DNA of 60,132 nucleotides, from the NCBI RefSeq assembly GCF_030973515.1, contig NZ_JARGZA010000019.1, positions 1 to 60,132 on the forward strand, written 5' to 3'. Both the position numbers and the translations under genes were made by a program. The notes beneath the pieces are model-generated. The model saw only the letters and a list, made by a program, of their open reading frames with translations. It was not told the origin of the DNA and did not search any database. The stretch is from Jannaschia maritima (GTDB lineage: Bacteria > Pseudomonadota > Alphaproteobacteria > Rhodobacterales > Rhodobacteraceae). This document shows positions 35,920 through 43,761 of the stretch, in pieces (position 1 is the stretch's first letter; every line of letters begins with the position of its first letter).

Positions 35920-37641
35920 TCAGAAGATAGCGGGTTCGGGCGCGCCGGCGCCCAGGAGGAAGTCGAAGTCGCAGCCCGTGTCCGCCTGCCCCACATGCGC
36001 GGCATAGAGCCGGGCGAAGCCGCGCGCGGGCGGCGCGGGCGGACGGTGGCCTTCCAGGCGTTCGGCGATCTGGGCGTCGGACAGGGCCACGTCGAGGCGG
36101 CGGGCCGACAGCGACAGGGTCACGCGGTCGCCGTCGCGCAGGGCGGCCAGCGGTCCGCCGGCGGCCGATTCGGGGACCACGTGGAGGACGCAGGTGCCGC
36201 CATGCGTCCCGCTCATGCGGGCGTCGGACAGGCGCAGCATGTCGCGCACGCCCCGCTTCAGGAGCTTCCGGGGAATGGGGAGGTTGCCCCATTCCGGCAT
36301 CCCCGGCCCGCCCAGCGGCCCGCCGCCCCTCAACACCAGGACGCTGTCGGGCGTCACGTCGAGGTCGGGGTCGTCGATCCGCGCGCGCATGTCGGCGGGG
36401 CCGTCGAAGACGATCGCGGGCCCCGAATGCTCGAGCAGGGCGGGGGTCGCGGCGGTGGGCTTCATGATCGCGCCGCCGGGGGCCAGGTTGCCGCGCAGCT
36501 GCGCCAGGGGGGGCGCGTCCGAGACCGGATTCGACAGGGGCCGGATCACGTCGTCGTCCCAACATTCCGCGTCCCGGTAGCCGTCGGCCAGCGTGCCGCC
36601 GGCCACGGTGGGCGCGTCGCCGTCCAGCCGATCGTCCAGGCGCCGCATGAGGGCGGGCAGCCCGCCCGCGCGGAAGAAGTCGGCCATCAGGTGCGTGCCG
36701 GCGGGGAACAGGTTGGCCAGGAGCGGCGTCCGCCGGGCGGCCGCGTCGATCAGGTCGCCGGGCAGGTCCACCCCCGCCCGGCCCGCGAGCGCGGCCAGGT
36801 GGACGGCCGCGTTGGTGGAGCCCCCGATCGCCGCCAGCACATGCGCGGCGTTTCCGAACGCCCGTTCGGTCGCTATCGCGCCGGGCGCGATGCCCCCATC
36901 CGCCAGCGCCACCGCGCGCGCGCCCGCCCGGTACGCCATCCGGCGGTGGGCCGAATCCATGGCCGGGATCGACGCGGCGCCCGGCAGGGTGAAGCCCATC
37001 GCCTCCGCCAGCAGGGTCATGGTCGACGCGGTGCCCATCGTCTGGCAGGTCCCCGGAGAGCGGGTCATCACGCCTTCGAGCTCGACCCAGTCGTCGTCGC
37101 CCACGTTGCCGGCCTGCTTCTCGTCCCAATACATCCGGGTGTGGGTGCCCGCCCCGAGCGTGCGGCCGCGCCAGTGGCCCGACAGCATCGGCCCCGCGGG
37201 CACGACGATCGCGGGCAGGCCCATGCTGATCGCCCCCATCAGGAGGCCCGGCACCGTCTTGTCGCACCCGCCCAGGAGGACGGCCGCGTCGATCGGGTGG
37301 GAGCGGAGCAACTCCTCCGCCTCCATGGCCAGCATGTTGCGGTAGAGCATGGTGGTGGGCTTCACCATCACCTCCCCCAGCGACAGGGCGGGCAGCTCGA
37401 CCGCAAAGCCGCCTGCCCGGGTGATGCCGCGGGCGACGTCGGCGGCGCGTTCGCGCAGATGCGCGTGGCAGGGGGACAGGTCGGACCAGGTGTTCAGGAT
37501 GGCGACGACGGGGCGGCCCAGGAACTCGGACCGATCGAAGCCCATCTGCTGCGCGCGCTGACGGTGCGCGAACTGGCGCATGCCGCCGTCCCTGAACCAG
37601 CGATCGCTGCGGCGAGCCGTCATGTTCGGTTCGTCGGCCAT
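35920..37641 (-). CDS. IlvD/Edd-family sugar-acid dehydratase
   Basis: 573 residues. Three cysteines expected for an iron-sulphur cluster are visible: SPCHAHL, GGCDKTVPG and SPGTCQTMGTASTM. The length and the Cys-Asp-Lys-Thr motif favour the pentonate/hexonate (L-arabinonate/D-xylonate-type) branch over the amino-acid-biosynthetic IlvD. It produces a 2-keto-3-deoxy acid. First gene of a seven-gene minus-strand operon. ATG 37641 is only 1 bp from a GntR-type palindrome, leaving little room for a ribosome site; ATG 37623 is the alternative start. Confidence 0.88.
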   Translation of the reverse strand: MADEPNMTARRSDRWFRDGGMRQFAHRQRAQQMGFDRSEFLGRPVVAILNTWSDLSPCHAHLRERAADVARGITRAGGFAVELPALSLGEVMVKPTTMLYRNMLAMEAEELLRSHPIDAAVLLGGCDKTVPGLLMGAISMGLPAIVVPAGPMLSGHWRGRTLGAGTHTRMYWDEKQAGNVGDDDWVELEGVMTRSPGTCQTMGTASTMTLLAEAMGFTLPGAASIPAMDSAHRRMAYRAGARAVALADGGIAPGAIATERAFGNAAHVLAAIGGSTNAAVHLAALAGRAGVDLPGDLIDAAARRTPLLANLFPAGTHLMADFFRAGGLPALMRRLDDRLDGDAPTVAGGTLADGYRDAECWDDDVIRPLSNPVSDAPPLAQLRGNLAPGGAIMKPTAATPALLEHSGPAIVFDGPADMRARIDDPDLDVTPDSVLVLRGGGPLGGPGMPEWGNLPIPRKLLKRGVRDMLRLSDARMSGTHGGTCVLHVVPESAAGGPLAALRDGDRVTLSLSARRLDVALSDAQIAERLEGHRPPAPPARGFARLYAAHVGQADTGCDFDFLLGAGAPEPAIF

Positions 37642-37642
37642 G

Positions 37643-37656
37643 TGTTACCGGTAACA
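37643..37656. promoter_or_regulatory. GntR/LacI-type operator palindrome TGTTACCGGTAACA
   Basis: Perfect 14-bp palindrome directly upstream of the IlvD/Edd start codon. The core equals the known gluconate-repressor operator (TGTTACC-GGTAACA). The operon encodes a GntR-like LacI protein, the likely binder. Confidence 0.78.
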
Positions 37657-37766
37657 AGGAATTGACAAGTTGGATAGGCACCCGCGTGCAATGACGGGTT
37701 CGGTTGCCACGTCTGCGACGCAGATCACCAGGTTAAGATACTGACGATGTTCGATATTACCGAAGG

Positions 37767-37780
37767 TTGCCAACTGGCAA
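37767..37780. other. parS-like palindrome, left copy
   Basis: TTGCCAACTGGCAA, identical in both half-sites to TTGCCAGCTGGCAA at 41577-41590; flanking bases also match (GTTGCCA...TGGCAAT). It lies 9 bp beyond the rep stop codon. Together the two copies bracket the rep-parA-parB module. Confidence 0.7.
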
Positions 37781-37789
37781 TTGGGATCG

Positions 37790-38824
37790 TCAGATCGGGT
37801 TCTTCTCGGCGAACGTGCGGAAGAAGGCCAAAAAGGCGCGGTCGGGATCGCGGGGGGCGTCACGATCCCGGGACCAGTCCCGCCATACCCCTTCCACGTA
37901 ATAGATGTCATAGCCCGGAAAGCGCATGCGCGCCGTCTCGTAGGTTTCCGTCCGCAGAGCCGCCCCGCGGGCGTCGAGCCAGCTCGGACGGGCCGGGGCG
38001 GGGGATGGGGAATGAGCCGGGGCTTCCGCGGGCGGTCCGTCCCGCCGTTCGCGGCGCCCGACCTTCGAGAAGGCCAGTTCCCGTTCCGCCGCGCCCTGCC
38101 CCGCCCCGTCCTTGCGCCACCATCGCAGTTCCACATGGGTCACGCGGCGGCCCGTCTTGATCGGCGCCACCTCCACCACGTAGTCGGAAAGCTGGTTCAC
38201 CTCCGCGCAGGCCGGATCGATGGAGCGCAGCTTGAGGTTGGACCAGGATGTCAGCTTGCCCTTCGGCACGCCGAGGATGCCGCGCAGCTCGTCCAAGCTG
38301 AAACGGTCCGAAGATCGCCAACGCAGGTTCCCGCGCTTCTGCACCATCTCATAGAGTGTCAGCGCATATTTCGACGTCAGCGCGAACATCACCTCGCGCT
38401 GGAGGCGGGCGAAGACGGTGGAGTTGCCGATGATCTGCCGCAGCCGCGCGGGGATCTCATATTCCAGAAGCCCATCGGCGCGAAGCGTTTCGATGTTGCC
38501 GCCCAGGAGTTGCACGCGCTCCACGGCAGGCTCGCCGTCCCACACGACCTGGACCTTGACGATGGCCGACATCAGTCGTTCCACCGACGCGCCGATCCGG
38601 TCGTTGCTGTTATGCGTGCCGCGCAGGTCGGCCTTCGCGATCACGTGGGTAACGGGCCGGTCGATCGCGTCCCATGCGTTCTCGAGCAGGAGGTTGTAGA
38701 GACGTCGGTCAGCCAGGGTCAGGGGCGTGACCTCGACCACGTCGACTAGTTCCCCGGGCTTTACGAGCGAACCATCGTTGGGTCGGGCGTCCAGCGTGCG
38801 GTATCGGTCCGGAGGCTTCGCCAT
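37790..38824 (-). CDS. Rep_3-family (RepB-type) plasmid replication initiator
   Basis: About 344 residues with two winged-helix halves of Rep_3 initiators: LTLADRRLYNLLLENAWDA, LLGGNIETLRADGLLEYEIP, FALTSKYALTLYEMVQKR and LDELRGILGVPKGKLTSWSNLK. A Pro/Ala-rich linker and a DUF-like tail (RFPGYDIYYVEGVWRDW) follow. It binds iterons and opens the origin. ATG 38824 is preferred over 38830 because AAGGG then sits six bases ahead. That ribosome site is inside a repeat copy, so Rep binding could block its own expression. Divergent from parA. Confidence 0.87.
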   Translation of the reverse strand: MAKPPDRYRTLDARPNDGSLVKPGELVDVVEVTPLTLADRRLYNLLLENAWDAIDRPVTHVIAKADLRGTHNSNDRIGASVERLMSAIVKVQVVWDGEPAVERVQLLGGNIETLRADGLLEYEIPARLRQIIGNSTVFARLQREVMFALTSKYALTLYEMVQKRGNLRWRSSDRFSLDELRGILGVPKGKLTSWSNLKLRSIDPACAEVNQLSDYVVEVAPIKTGRRVTHVELRWWRKDGAGQGAAERELAFSKVGRRERRDGPPAEAPAHSPSPAPARPSWLDARGAALRTETYETARMRFPGYDIYYVEGVWRDWSRDRDAPRDPDRAFLAFFRTFAEKNPI

Positions 38825-38830
38825 GCCCAT

Positions 38831-38916
38831 CCCTTACGTCGAGTGCGATGCGCAGGTATGGTATGGGCGTGATCCCGGCCGGTCCAGGGGGTAAGTGGAA
38901 ACCCAAAACGTAAGGG
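38831..38916. promoter_or_regulatory. Inverted iteron pair in the rep leader
   Basis: CCCTTACGT (38831-38839) and ACGTAAGGG (38908-38916) are perfect 9-base inverse copies 68 bp apart. Rep_3 initiators commonly repress their own gene through such inverted half-iterons. The left copy overlaps the rep ribosome site. Confidence 0.6.
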
Positions 38917-39011
38917 TTCACGTATCTGGCACGGAGCCGGCGATTCGGCCCGTGCCCCGGAACAGCCCACAAAGGAAGTCGAATCGTCCATCCACGCAAC
39001 GAATCGGTACC

Positions 39012-39020
39012 TGTGGATAA
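39012..39020 (-). promoter_or_regulatory. DnaA box
   Basis: TTATCCACA on the minus strand (TGTGGATAA on the plus strand), an exact match to the DnaA-box consensus, immediately before the iteron-like repeats. Confidence 0.75.
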
Positions 39021-39025
39021 GGCCG

Positions 39026-39146
39026 CACCCCAAACGTACCGATACCCCACCCCGCACGTAAGCCACCCCATCCCGATCCGTAAGTCCCCGCACCCCGGAT
39101 GTAAGTAATACGGTGAAATGGGGCATATTTCATTGGCTTTAATGCA
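39026..39146 (+). other. Probable replication origin: iteron-like repeats and AT-rich segment
   Basis: CGTA cores occur at 39035, 39057 and 39079 and a TGTA variant at 39100, i.e. every 21-22 bp, two turns of the helix. Each is preceded by a C-rich stretch (ACCCCAAACGTA, CCCCGCACGTAAG, CCGATCCGTAAG, CCCCGGATGTAAG). They are followed by the most AT-rich stretch of the module (about 39101-39146, with CATATTTCATTGGCTTTAAT). Repeats plus DnaA box plus AT-rich DNA is the arrangement of iteron origins. The remaining gap to 39399 shows no gene. Confidence 0.65.
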
Positions 39147-39399
39147 CGGCGAACAAGTGAACCCGTGAATCGGAAGCAGCGGTGATTTCATCCGATTTAG
39201 GGTGGATGGGGACGGCGCTCGCGGTCATCGTTGAGTTTCGATGCGATTCTGAGTGCGGAGACCGACCGGGGTTCGCCCGTAGAGGCAGGATCAGCAAAGG
39301 TTCGTATTTGATGGCGATGCCGACCAAAAACCGCACTTGCTGCGACCTACCCCGTTTGCGATGAAGCGACGAACCCCTTCCGCATGTAGGACCATCGCC

Positions 39400-40602
39400 A
39401 TGGACGGACCCGCCCTGCCCGGCGTTGGACTGGACGAACTGGAAGGCCTGTCCGAGCGGGCCGCCACCGTGATCGAACGGCTGCGGGACCGGATCTATGC
39501 CCCCGGAACAGAGAAGCGGCTGGACCTGCGGTTCAACGTCCGCACCGCCGCCGACATGGTCGGACGGACGGAGAAGGCCATCCGTGACGCCGAAGGCGAC
39601 GGGCGCCTTCCCGTGCCCGACAAGGACCCGGATACGAACCGGCGCACGGGCTATTCCCTGGCGCAGGTCAACGCGATGCGGCAGGTGTTCGGCACCCTGC
39701 CCCACCGCGCCCCGGAGGATCCGGCCTGCGTTCTGGCCGTGCAGAACTTCAAGGGCGGCGTCGCCAAGTCCACGATGGTCACGCATCTGGCGCAGAACTT
39801 CGCGATGAAGGGCTATCGCGTCTGCGTGGTCGATTGCGACAGTCAGGCTTCGACGACCGCGATCTTCGGGCTGAACCCCGACGTGGACGTCGACGAGGGG
39901 GAGGACACGCTCTATCCGTTCTTCCGCCACGGTGGGCCGCGGGACCTGCGCTATGCCCTGCGCGCGACGTACTGGCCCGGCATCGCGTTGATCCCCGCGA
40001 ACCTGGGTCTGTACGACGCGGAATACGAGTTCGCGGCCCGCATGGCGCGCGAGCAGACCCTCGTGCTCGACCGTCTGCGCGAAGGGATCGAATCGATCGC
40101 GGACGAATTCGACGTGATCCTGCTGGACCCGCCGCCCGCGCTGGGGATGATATCCCTGTCGGTCCTGCGGGCCGCCAACGCCCTGCTTATCCCCGCGCCG
40201 CCCAACAACATCGACTTCGGCTCGACCGCGCATTTCCTCAAGATGATGGGCGCGACCCTGTCGGAGATCGCCCGGCACGGGGGCGCGCGCGACTATAGCT
40301 TCGTGAAGATCCTGGCGACGAAGATGAACGATCAGAAGTCCGCGCACGTGGCCATCAAGCGGATGATGGATGCGGTCTTCCCTTCGGACATGCTCCAGGC
40401 CACGCTGAAGGACAGCGCCGAGATCGACAACGCCACCGCGAACCTGTCCACCGTCTACGAGCTGACGGGGCCGCAGACCCGCACCGACACCCACAAGCGG
40501 TGCCGCGCCTATCTCGACGCCATCGGGCGCGAGGTGGAGACGTTGATTCGCAAGACCTGGCCCAGCCACCACGCCGCGCTGCGCAAGGAGGGGGTGCTTT
40601 GA
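39400..40602 (+). CDS. parA: ParA-family partition ATPase (type Ia)
   Basis: 400 residues. An N-terminal helix-turn-helix/MerR-like region (TAADMVGRTEKAIRDAEGDG) precedes the ATPase with deviant Walker A KGGVAKST (about 118), Walker A' VVDCDSQASTT and Walker B FDVILLDPPPAL. The extra N-terminal DNA-binding part marks type Ia ParA proteins, which move plasmids and also repress their own promoter. ATG 39400 is chosen for the AGGA eight bases upstream; upstream in-frame starts lack a ribosome site. It is divergent from rep and 25 bp ahead of parB. Confidence 0.92.
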   Translation: MDGPALPGVGLDELEGLSERAATVIERLRDRIYAPGTEKRLDLRFNVRTAADMVGRTEKAIRDAEGDGRLPVPDKDPDTNRRTGYSLAQVNAMRQVFGTLPHRAPEDPACVLAVQNFKGGVAKSTMVTHLAQNFAMKGYRVCVVDCDSQASTTAIFGLNPDVDVDEGEDTLYPFFRHGGPRDLRYALRATYWPGIALIPANLGLYDAEYEFAARMAREQTLVLDRLREGIESIADEFDVILLDPPPALGMISLSVLRAANALLIPAPPNNIDFGSTAHFLKMMGATLSEIARHGGARDYSFVKILATKMNDQKSAHVAIKRMMDAVFPSDMLQATLKDSAEIDNATANLSTVYELTGPQTRTDTHKRCRAYLDAIGREVETLIRKTWPSHHAALRKEGVL

Positions 40603-40627
40603 GACACACAAAGGGAAGGGACGTCCG

Positions 40628-41575
40628 ATGAGCAGCAAGCATTCCGCGATCCTGGACGCGGTGAACGGGTTGAACGACGGCCTCGTGCCGGAATCGAAGC
40701 GCCCGGCGCGGTTCCTGACCCGGTCCAACCGCATGGCCGAACGCCTGTCCGGCGAGATCGAGGAGAAGACATGGCGACGCGTCGATCCCGCCTCGTGCCG
40801 GATGTGGGCGCGCCACAACCGGGCCTATGACCTGCTGACGCCGGAGAATTGCGCCGACCTGATCGAGGGGATCCGGTCGCAGGGCCAGCAGGAGTTTCCG
40901 GCGATCGTGCGGGCCACGGGCGACGCGGCCCAACCCTACGAGGTCATCTGCGGGGCACGGCGGCACTTCGCGGTGACGTGGCTTCGGGCCAACAACTATC
41001 CGCAGTTCAAGTACCTGATCGAGGTGCGCGACCTGACGGACGAGGCCGCGTTCCGGCTGGCCGACATCGAGAACCGCGACCGCGAGGACATCAGCGATTA
41101 CGAGCGGGCGGTCGACTACCTGGACGCGTTGGAGCGATATTACGACGGGTCGCAGAAGGACATGGCCGCTCGGCTGGAGATGTCGCCCGGCTATCTGTCG
41201 CGGTTCCTGCAGATGGCGCGTCTGCCGCGCGAGATCGTGGCCGCGTTTCCGTCCGTCCGCGACATCCGCGAACCACATGCCCGGACGTTGAAGAAGCACT
41301 TGGACGACCGCGCGTCGCGGGAGGCGCTGCTGGCCCGCGCGACGGATCTGGCGGGGCAGGGGCTGGATTCGGGCGCGGTGATGAAGGCGTTGACCGCATC
41401 AGTGGCTGCGCCCAAGCCGAAGGCGGGGGCGAAGACCTATGCGGGGGAGGCGGGAGAGCCGCCGATCAGGGTGAGGCGGACGGGCCGCAAGGTCACGGTG
41501 GAATTTCCCGCCTCGCTGTCGGATGCGTCGATCCGCACGGCGATGGAGCGGTACCTCGCAGACCGTCGGAGGTGA
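40628..41575 (+). CDS. parB: ParB-family partition protein
   Basis: 315 residues. The N-terminal ParB/Srx domain has EVICGARRHFAV (CTP-binding box) and ADIENRDREDISDYERAVDYL. A central helix-turn-helix (KDMAARLEMSPGYLSRFLQMARLP) would read the centromere, and a C-terminal dimerisation region ends RTAMERYLADRRR. GGGAAGGGACG precedes the start. One base after the stop lies a 14-bp palindrome that is the best candidate for its binding site. Confidence 0.92.
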   Translation: MSSKHSAILDAVNGLNDGLVPESKRPARFLTRSNRMAERLSGEIEEKTWRRVDPASCRMWARHNRAYDLLTPENCADLIEGIRSQGQQEFPAIVRATGDAAQPYEVICGARRHFAVTWLRANNYPQFKYLIEVRDLTDEAAFRLADIENRDREDISDYERAVDYLDALERYYDGSQKDMAARLEMSPGYLSRFLQMARLPREIVAAFPSVRDIREPHARTLKKHLDDRASREALLARATDLAGQGLDSGAVMKALTASVAAPKPKAGAKTYAGEAGEPPIRVRRTGRKVTVEFPASLSDASIRTAMERYLADRRR

Positions 41576-41576
41576 G

Positions 41577-41590
41577 TTGCCAGCTGGCAA
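41577..41590. other. parS-like palindrome, right copy
   Basis: TTGCCAGCTGGCAA, a perfect palindrome beginning one base after the parB stop. It differs from the copy beside rep (37767-37780) only at one central base. Confidence 0.72.
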
Positions 41591-41710
41591 TCGTGCGGAT
41601 TATCGTTTGAACGTAGGGTGTTACGGGATCATCCGGCATGAACGCGGCCGCGATTGTCGGGGGCGTGCCGCCCCCCTAGGCTGGCGGAGCAACAGCCACA
41701 GGACGCCCCC

Positions 41711-42676
41711 GTGACCAGACCGAACCGCCCCCGCTATGCCGCCCGCCTGAACGCGTTCAAGCCGATGGGGGGTGGGATCGGGGGCATGATCGCCGCAGCC
41801 GGATCCGTGGGTGGGCTGACGGCGGCGGACCTGAACTATCCCGACCATTTCGATGGGCAGTCCCCGGACGCGTTGTCGGAGATGCTGGGGGATGCGGGGC
41901 TGGCGTTGAACGGCTTGGCGATGCGCTACTATACCGAGCCGGGGTTCAAGATCGGGGCCTTCACCAACCCCGACCCGTCCGTGCAGCAGGCGGCGGTGGA
42001 TCTGACCAAGCGGGGCATGGATGCCTGCCGGGCCATGGGCGGCACGGTGATGACGCTGTGGATGGGGCAGGACGGGTTCGACTACGCCTTGCAGGGCGAG
42101 TACGGGCGGATGTGGGACGACACGGTCGCCGCCCTGCGGGCGGTGGCCGACCACGACCCGGACCTGGACGTCGCCGTCGAATACAAACCCAACGAGCCGC
42201 GCGCCTATGCCTTGATGCCCGACGTCGGCACCACAATCCTGGGCGTGCGGGAGGCGGGGTGCGCGAACCTGGGCGTGACGTTGGACTTCGCCCATGTGCT
42301 GTATGCCGACGAGATGCCGGCCCACGCGGCGCATCTGATCCATCGCTGGTCGCGGCTGCTGGGGGTCCATCTGAACGACGGCTATGGCAAGCGCGACGAC
42401 GGGCTGATGGTGGGCACCGTCCATCCTGTCGCCACGGTGGAGCTGTTCGTCGAGCTGGACCGGATCGGCTACGACGGGGCGATCTATTTCGACACGTTCC
42501 CCGACCATGGCGGCCTGGACCCGGTGGAGGAGGCGCGCACCAACCTGGCGCTGGTCGAACGCCTGCGCGACCTGGCGGCGGAGGTGGGGGCGATGCCGGA
42601 CCTGCGCGACGCCATCGCGCGGCAGGACGGGGCGGCGTCGCAGCGGATCGTGGCGCGGGCCCTGTACGGTGCCTGA
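41711..42676 (+). CDS. Xylose-isomerase-like TIM-barrel sugar epimerase/isomerase
   Basis: 321 residues. The AP endonuclease 2/xylose isomerase barrel is recognisable from the metal ligands: VAVEYKPNEP (Glu), GVTLDFAHVLYAD (Asp and His), GVHLNDGYGKRDD (His/Asp) and AIYFDTFPDHGG. Members interconvert sugars or sugar phosphates such as rhamnose, tagatose and xylulose derivatives. GTG 41711 has AGGA seven bases upstream. It overlaps the PfkB gene by 8 bp, so they act together. Confidence 0.85.
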   Translation: MTRPNRPRYAARLNAFKPMGGGIGGMIAAAGSVGGLTAADLNYPDHFDGQSPDALSEMLGDAGLALNGLAMRYYTEPGFKIGAFTNPDPSVQQAAVDLTKRGMDACRAMGGTVMTLWMGQDGFDYALQGEYGRMWDDTVAALRAVADHDPDLDVAVEYKPNEPRAYALMPDVGTTILGVREAGCANLGVTLDFAHVLYADEMPAHAAHLIHRWSRLLGVHLNDGYGKRDDGLMVGTVHPVATVELFVELDRIGYDGAIYFDTFPDHGGLDPVEEARTNLALVERLRDLAAEVGAMPDLRDAIARQDGAASQRIVARALYGA

Positions 42677-43490
42677 CGTCCTGGTGATGGGGTCGCTGCA
42701 TTGGGACGTGGTGGTCCGGGCCGATCGGCTGCCCGCGCTCGACGAAACGCTGATGGGACGGGGGGTCGCGTACCGCTTCGGGGGCAAGGGCGGCAACCAG
42801 GCGCTAGCCGCCGCACGGGCGGGTGTGGCGGTGACCTTTGCGGGGGCCGTGGGCGACGACGATGCGGGGCGGCGGATGCTTCGGGTGCTGGACGATGCGG
42901 GAATTGAACGTTCCGCCATTGATGTTCGGGACGGCGCGTCCGGCATGTCGGTCGCGATCGAGACGGCGGGCGGGGAGTACGGTGCCGTCGTGGTGACGGG
43001 TGCCAACGCCGCCGTCGCGGGGGCCGCGATGCCCCGTGGCTGCCGGGTCGCGCTGATCCAGAACGAGGTGCCGGAGGCGGCGAACCTGTCGCTCGCCGCG
43101 TCGCTGCCCGCGGACGTGGCGCTGGTCTGGAACGCCGCGCCGGCCCGTGGCGGGCCGGACGCTCTGCTGGACCGTGCGGACGTGCTGGTCGTCAACCGGG
43201 TGGAGGCGGCGCAGATGGGCGGGATCGACGCCCTGCGGCGACGCGTTACGGTGATCGAGACGTTGGGTGCCGATGGGTGTCGTCTGGGCGATGCGGGCGG
43301 AGTGCGGACGTTCCCCGCCGCGCCGGTGGAGGTGGTGTCCACCCACGGGGCTGGGGACGCGTTCTGCGGGACGTTGGCCGCGGCGCTGGCGCGGGGGGCA
43401 TCGCTGGACGACGCCGTCGCGGCGGGGCAGGCGGCGGCGGCGCGGCTGGTGTCCGGGGCGGATCTTGCCGCACGCGATGCGGTGGACTAA
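42669..43490 (+). CDS. PfkB-family (ribokinase-like) sugar kinase
   Basis: 273 residues with both PfkB signatures: RFGGKGGNQALAAARAG (about 34-50) and VSTHGAGDAFCGTLAAALARG, whose Gly-Ala-Gly-Asp carries the catalytic Asp. The start GTG 42669 lies inside the end of the isomerase gene. It likely phosphorylates the sugar made by the isomerase. A second PfkB gene starts at the right edge of the window. Confidence 0.87.
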   Translation: MPDVLVMGSLHWDVVVRADRLPALDETLMGRGVAYRFGGKGGNQALAAARAGVAVTFAGAVGDDDAGRRMLRVLDDAGIERSAIDVRDGASGMSVAIETAGGEYGAVVVTGANAAVAGAAMPRGCRVALIQNEVPEAANLSLAASLPADVALVWNAAPARGGPDALLDRADVLVVNRVEAAQMGGIDALRRRVTVIETLGADGCRLGDAGGVRTFPAAPVEVVSTHGAGDAFCGTLAAALARGASLDDAVAAGQAAAARLVSGADLAARDAVD

Positions 43491-43518
43491 CTTGGTCGGA
43501 CTAACCGGAGGCGAAGAC

Positions 43519-43761
43519 ATGCGGACCGTCAACATGCACGAAGCGAAGACGCATCTGTCGCGGCTGGTCGATGCGGCGTCCAAGGGCGAGGACTTCGTCA
43601 TCGCGCGGGCCGGGAAGCCCTTGGTCAAGGTGACGGCCATCGCGGAAGCCGAAACGGCGACGCCCCGGATGGGATTCATGAAAGGGTCGGTCCCCGACGA
43701 TTTCGACACGATGTTCGCCGATGAGATCGCGGAGATGTTCGGGACCGCCATTCCGAAGTGA
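43519..43761 (+). CDS. Phd/YefM-family antitoxin
   Basis: 80 residues: MRTVNMHEAKTHLSRLVDAASKGEDFVIARAGKPLVKV is the classic Phd DNA-binding half, and the acidic C-terminal part (DDFDTMFADEIAEMF) is the toxin-binding tail. GGAGG precedes ATG 43519. Its stop overlaps the toxin start (GTGA). It would neutralise the PIN toxin and repress the pair. Confidence 0.9.
   Translation: MRTVNMHEAKTHLSRLVDAASKGEDFVIARAGKPLVKVTAIAEAETATPRMGFMKGSVPDDFDTMFADEIAEMFGTAIPK

Noticed and set aside
38709-39191. 160-codon minus-strand frame across the origin region
   Set aside because: It covers the iterons, the DnaA box and the start of rep, has no ribosome site, and its composition does not look like a protein; the repeats explain the sequence.
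39139-40818. 559-codon minus-strand frame opposite parA
   Set aside because: It is an antisense reading of a clear ParA gene; long shadow frames are expected at this GC content.
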